Source of the DNA: Streptomyces sp. NRRL F-5123
Lineage (GTDB): Bacteria; Actinomycetota; Actinomycetes; Streptomycetales; Streptomycetaceae
DNA length: 64,000 nucleotides
Assembly: GCF_000721495.1 (NCBI RefSeq)
Contig: NZ_JOHY01000035.1
Location: forward strand, 1 to 64,000
Direction: 5' to 3'
Shown here: one piece after another, positions 63,501-64,000 of the stretch
How the letters are laid out: each line of letters starts with the position of its first letter
How positions within the stretch are numbered: position 1 is the stretch's first letter
Program-made: the position numbers and the translations under genes
Notes under the pieces: model-generated
What the model saw: only the letters and a program-made list of their open reading frames with translations
Database searches by the model: none
What the model was told of the DNA's origin: nothing

Positions 63501-64000
63501 CCCCACGGTGGCGGAGGCCACAACGGCCACACCCAGCCCGTCACCCACCACCCGAAGCCCCCGCCACCTCCGCGCGACCCCTGCGCCCACCAGCACTGCG
63601 TCGTACCGCCCGGCCCCACGCTCCTCCCATACATCGCCCTCCCCGTCGGCCTGACGGCGGTGAACGGCGCAGTCGCCGTGGCCGAGGATGTCGCCCTGGA
63701 CTTCGGCGCCTGGGCCGTCGAAAATGCCGTGGACGGCGTGGCCGACCTGCTGGGCACCGGTGACGACCCTGCCCCCGACCCGGAGCCCGAGCCCGAGCCG
63801 AACGGCCGCGGCGGCGACCGCGGCCCCGAAAACAGGGCACCCTCAACATGCCTCGACAACCCGATCCCCGGCTCGGATCCGAACGTCAAGAACGGTGGCT
63901 GGGAGTACTACGCTCCGACCGGTTACGGCGGGCGATCGCAAGGAGCCGTCATCTGTGCGGCTCATAAGAACAAGATGGGATACAACAAGGCCGGTGAGCC
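54528..64000 (+). CDS. Secreted Rhs/YD-repeat giant protein with C-terminal toxin region (3' end outside window)
   Basis: More than 3150 residues from ATG 54528; the frame stays open to the window edge. Order: signal peptide (LRRVSLTVSLGLVAGVAVP), an N-terminal beta region, Ig/FnIII-like segments, FG-GAP-like repeats (about 867-1100: GDFNGDG several times), a LamG-like domain (about 1242-1477), about 1350 residues of YD repeats (AYDALGR, TYTYD...), and the Rhs core (about 2830-2905: MNARWYDPTTGAFDSRDTYQ). The variable C-terminus has a hydrophobic stretch and ends in the window at GWEYYAPTGYGG, perhaps the toxin. Large antisense frames here are shadows. Confidence 0.93.
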   Translation, partial: MRAWGLWLRRVSLTVSLGLVAGVAVPVGTTFAQGVPASAPQKVAGSAPTQRSGTASGRSHKASAAATAAAKKLGGSGAVPSPKGALPPEADVKPVALPGKAAAQPDLVDVLPAEAKPQPHGYDAATSHEVTSQRGKYVQTFANADGTSTTRVYKDPQFYETSDGSWEPVDTTVSAAAVERSAFISGPMTTTSGWAVDSSQSPLSFAPTAAGDPVVTMRLDDSHSVGYGVAGAAAVPGQASGDSVSYADARPGADLELRATATGVKEDVVLKSADAPADWVFPLRLEGLTASQAADGSVVFTDEAGTARASLPKGWMEDSAVDPHSGDGEISTAVTLSLVTYQGAPAVRMHADEAWLHDAARVFPVRIDPTVVGSVDDNSDTYVESPYNQDFSGDLELKIGTYDGGAHKANAFMKFDSVSTSLKNQYVLGAQLYMYNTWAYSCTAASVSAYPVTQSWTSTSATTYPGPSVGSALGSASFARGWRPDGVTSSSCPAKWEPVNLGTAGKTLVEGWTHGKANYGLALKASTSSSTGWKKIVSANNGTGDPYLSITYTKYGAAYTLSSASPKPPVTGSQDGKVSVKVTNLGTDTWTSSNGYKLGYKVYGYSSGKLITTNTAAAAMPSNVAPNASITLNPTIKALPPGKYLIDWDMYSGSTAFSSQSVPVGKMALTVPAVAPTVSNVLPPSGYSAQTLSPQLTVIASDNNGAGLTYHYTVLDGTTTVADSGAITDHVWTVPQTRLQWGKTYTWKVVVADSQASQTIGPSTLLTQVPQPPVASHLGTTGGDHGFNAEVGNFTTSATDASVATVGPDLTVGRTYNSLDAGTTHAFGAGWSSRFDMKVTADDDGSGNEVVTYPNGQQQRFGRSFMTLTQMIGVGDLTGDGLNDMAAVDPVTGALWLYLGPDFSGTERIKIGSGGWTGMSQLTGGDFNGDGIGDVIGEQTSTGILYLYTGRSDGVLNNRVQLTTGWGGYSGTISADYNGDGKRDLVAIDSATGNLWLWPGTGTGTFGTKAQIGNGWLPYRLVTGGDFNGDGKADLLAANSTTGDLYIWAGHGDTKFDAKLQTGDSWNSVAQIAWVGDQTGDGTDDFLAMWTNQDLLLYKGPDFSGFTMKGIIYGSYVSPAGQFASLVGTVGGGWRLTDKSKTVYTFDTAGRLAKITDLDHISETLSYGSSGKLDTVTNTTSGRSLHVTWNGAHIGTIATDAVNGSPLTWTYGYDGDDLTQVCSPTSATACTSYSYGSGSHYRTQVLDASPNTYWRLGESADDGTDAGDEVDVNQGGKDGTYSSVTLGSGGALAGTDATAATFNGTSSSVRLPDGSVQNGGSYLAAELWFKTTKPGPLLEYEDKALGSTTTPTNYVPALYVGADGKLRGQFGNGKVEPITTAAAVTDGAWHHAALTGEGTVQRLYLDGAQAGTLNDTPIKSVDKPYTYVGAGWFNTGWPSTPFTTKYGYFDGQIQDVALYNHTLGAQVVQSHYTARTAADELTEVTLPSGNTAWSVDYDNGVDRVSDVTDPQGGTWQLGTTSVAGSGTDLTRTVTVTDPSGNEQAYDYDPLNGGRATGYSLTDGSSRSYTYDTGGFLSTTTDENGHSVTQTNDARGNMLSRTTCRDESATTCYTSYYAYYLNAADPTDLRNDKVTAVRDARSASATDNTYLTGYTYTADGQVDSVTGPAGSGCPTGCKTNRTYTDGTEPAVGGGTTPAGLLKTATNGQSGGTTAYAYDAQGDLAKTTDPAGLVTAYSYDPIGRILTQTDISDSVPAGATTTYTYDANSRIATRTDPAAGNAVDGTTHRARTSYTYTDDGQVQSQTVSDLTGGDEARTTTYDYDAQDRVNTLTDPAGLVTNYDYDQFGNRTSVTTGVGTDQETETDYTYNLRGEQTGTTLKDWTGDPAHPSDPQDLVLESRAYDPAGRLGSVTDAMGRTTSYTYYADDTRATVTATGYHDPDTGAVRDITLESDTYDGAGHLVKQVTGGTKPVETDYTVDPAGRTTRTVVDPGGLNRAVTSAYDPLGDVVSATRTGGGATEQTEATYDALGHPLSATVHNNSQDLTTTWTYDRRGLPLTMVDPLGNTAGNSPADHTTSYTYDTLGRLTATSQPAVQNETYGRQPATTHPTSTVGYNNFGEQTHTADPDGNTATTTYDADGRATKVSSAAYTAPGSDTPVHVTGTTTYDALGQVHTVADAFGNTTTYTYDQLGHLTQQTQPGLLKADGTREDGGVSSFGYDLDGEQLSATDPTGAQVQATYDDLGRQITSTQVERYPAPGRYLTSTMRYDDAGNLVRSALPGMDVTVDSQTTVTAYDALGEATGTTDPDGRTVHAGYDLDGRTVSTTLPSGLTTTTAYDAAGRQTGTAQSKGGTTLRSAAIGYDPNGNATSVTDYATPPHTTTYAYDAANRLIQQVEPGNGTTPITTTFGYDPAGNRTRFTDGRGNATWYTFNTLGLPESTIEPATATAPDPADRTWTTAYDKAGQAVTATEPGGVKQTSAYDALGRVTSSTATGGGTETGGHLFTYDLAGRILTAATDAQATPDAFTYNDRGQLLTATGPSGVSSYTYDDAGQMTAGTSAAGTATYTYDNAGQLTGVAEPLTGAALSYHYDQDGNPDKVGYGTGKDTRTFGYDTLDRLTSDTLTTPAGATVAATTYGYDTNDQLTTRTTTGTAGAGTDTYTYDPSGRLSSWTRGTTTTDYGWDASGNLVKNGTTTADYDEQNHRTSDSTGATYTYSPRGTLTTVTGGDHPRTYTYDAFDRMTAAGGTTYTYDALDRLTTRGSTAFTYAGASTQITTDGTAAYTYDPAGHLIALDQNGTVTLAYSNTHGDVTATFTPDATTPGASTAYNPLGTPTATTGTTPALGYQGAWTDPTTGQVDMNARWYDPTTGAFDSRDTYQLDPNPSTQANRYTYANADPLDVTDPTGHKGKGGGKGGKYPVPDLCEFEPLWMAVVCELGDIQKTETVDHCKIVHCPDPSPNPYHGSPNYSPSVPTGTMGSGSQPLGGGGPGTADDPHGGGGHNGHTQPVTHHPKPPPPPRDPCAHQHCVVPPGPTLLPYIALPVGLTAVNGAVAVAEDVALDFGAWAVENAVDGVADLLGTGDDPAPDPEPEPEPNGRGGDRGPENRAPSTCLDNPIPGSDPNVKNGGWEYYAPTGYGGRSQGAVICAAHKNKMGYNKAGE

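Noticed and set aside
1..64000. tRNA, rRNA, insertion sequences, integrase or attachment sites
   Set aside because: Nothing with recognisable features was found on either strand.

Overview
High GC content, GTG starts, 4-bp stop/start overlaps, rare in-frame TTA codons and the gene families present all point to a Streptomyces or close actinomycete. The content is accessory: a RiPP cluster, CRISPR-Cas, a Tad-type pilus, a conjugation operon and an Rhs giant protein. That suits a chromosome arm, an integrated element or a large plasmid; no integrase, replication origin, tRNA or rRNA was recognised.

Layout. 1-5.7 kb (minus strand): a class I lanthipeptide cluster of the FxLD type with precursor, split LanB, LanC, and a LanB C-terminal-domain protein running into a methyltransferase. 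This last gene is frameshifted by a 10-bp tandem duplication. 5.7-7.6 kb: a typical actinomycete trio of HATPase, XRE/DUF5753 regulator and DUF397 protein; the DUF397 gene lacks a canonical start codon. 7.8-9.6 kb: CRISPR array 1 (29 repeats). 9.9-20.9 kb: a MazG-like gene, then an 11-gene Tad/Flp pilus operon ending in a membrane LysM-BTAD regulator. 20.9-29.4 kb: a HxlR-like regulator and about ten phage/plasmid-type genes (ParB-like, DUF932, a possible HhH glycosylase-like protein), with a 3-repeat orphan CRISPR at 25.6 kb. 29.4-30.4 kb: CRISPR array 2 (16 repeats). 30.5-40.1 kb: a complete type I-E set cas3-cse1-cse2-cas7-cas5-cas6-cas1-cas2. 40.1-41.6 kb: CRISPR array 3 (24 repeats). 41.6-42.6 kb: a lipoprotein. 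42.9-54.1 kb (minus): a conjugative T4SS-like operon with HTH-like protein, pilin, VirB6-like, PrgI, VirB4, GP88-like, TraG-like, replication-relaxation protein and NlpC/P60 hydrolase. 54.5-64 kb (plus): a secreted Rhs/YD-repeat protein of more than 3150 residues, cut by the window end.

How it fits together. One Cascade/Cas1-Cas2 set probably serves four arrays (68 spacers in all) that carry two repeat classes. Both classes share the same central stem, so one Cas6e could process all of them. The three long arrays share a leader core of about 45 bp; beside array 3 that core overlaps the end of cas2. TTA codons in lanB, cas3, tadC and the first gene of the tad operon suggest common bldA-type developmental control of lanthipeptide, interference and pilus functions. 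No spacer was seen to match the window, but this was not searched exhaustively.
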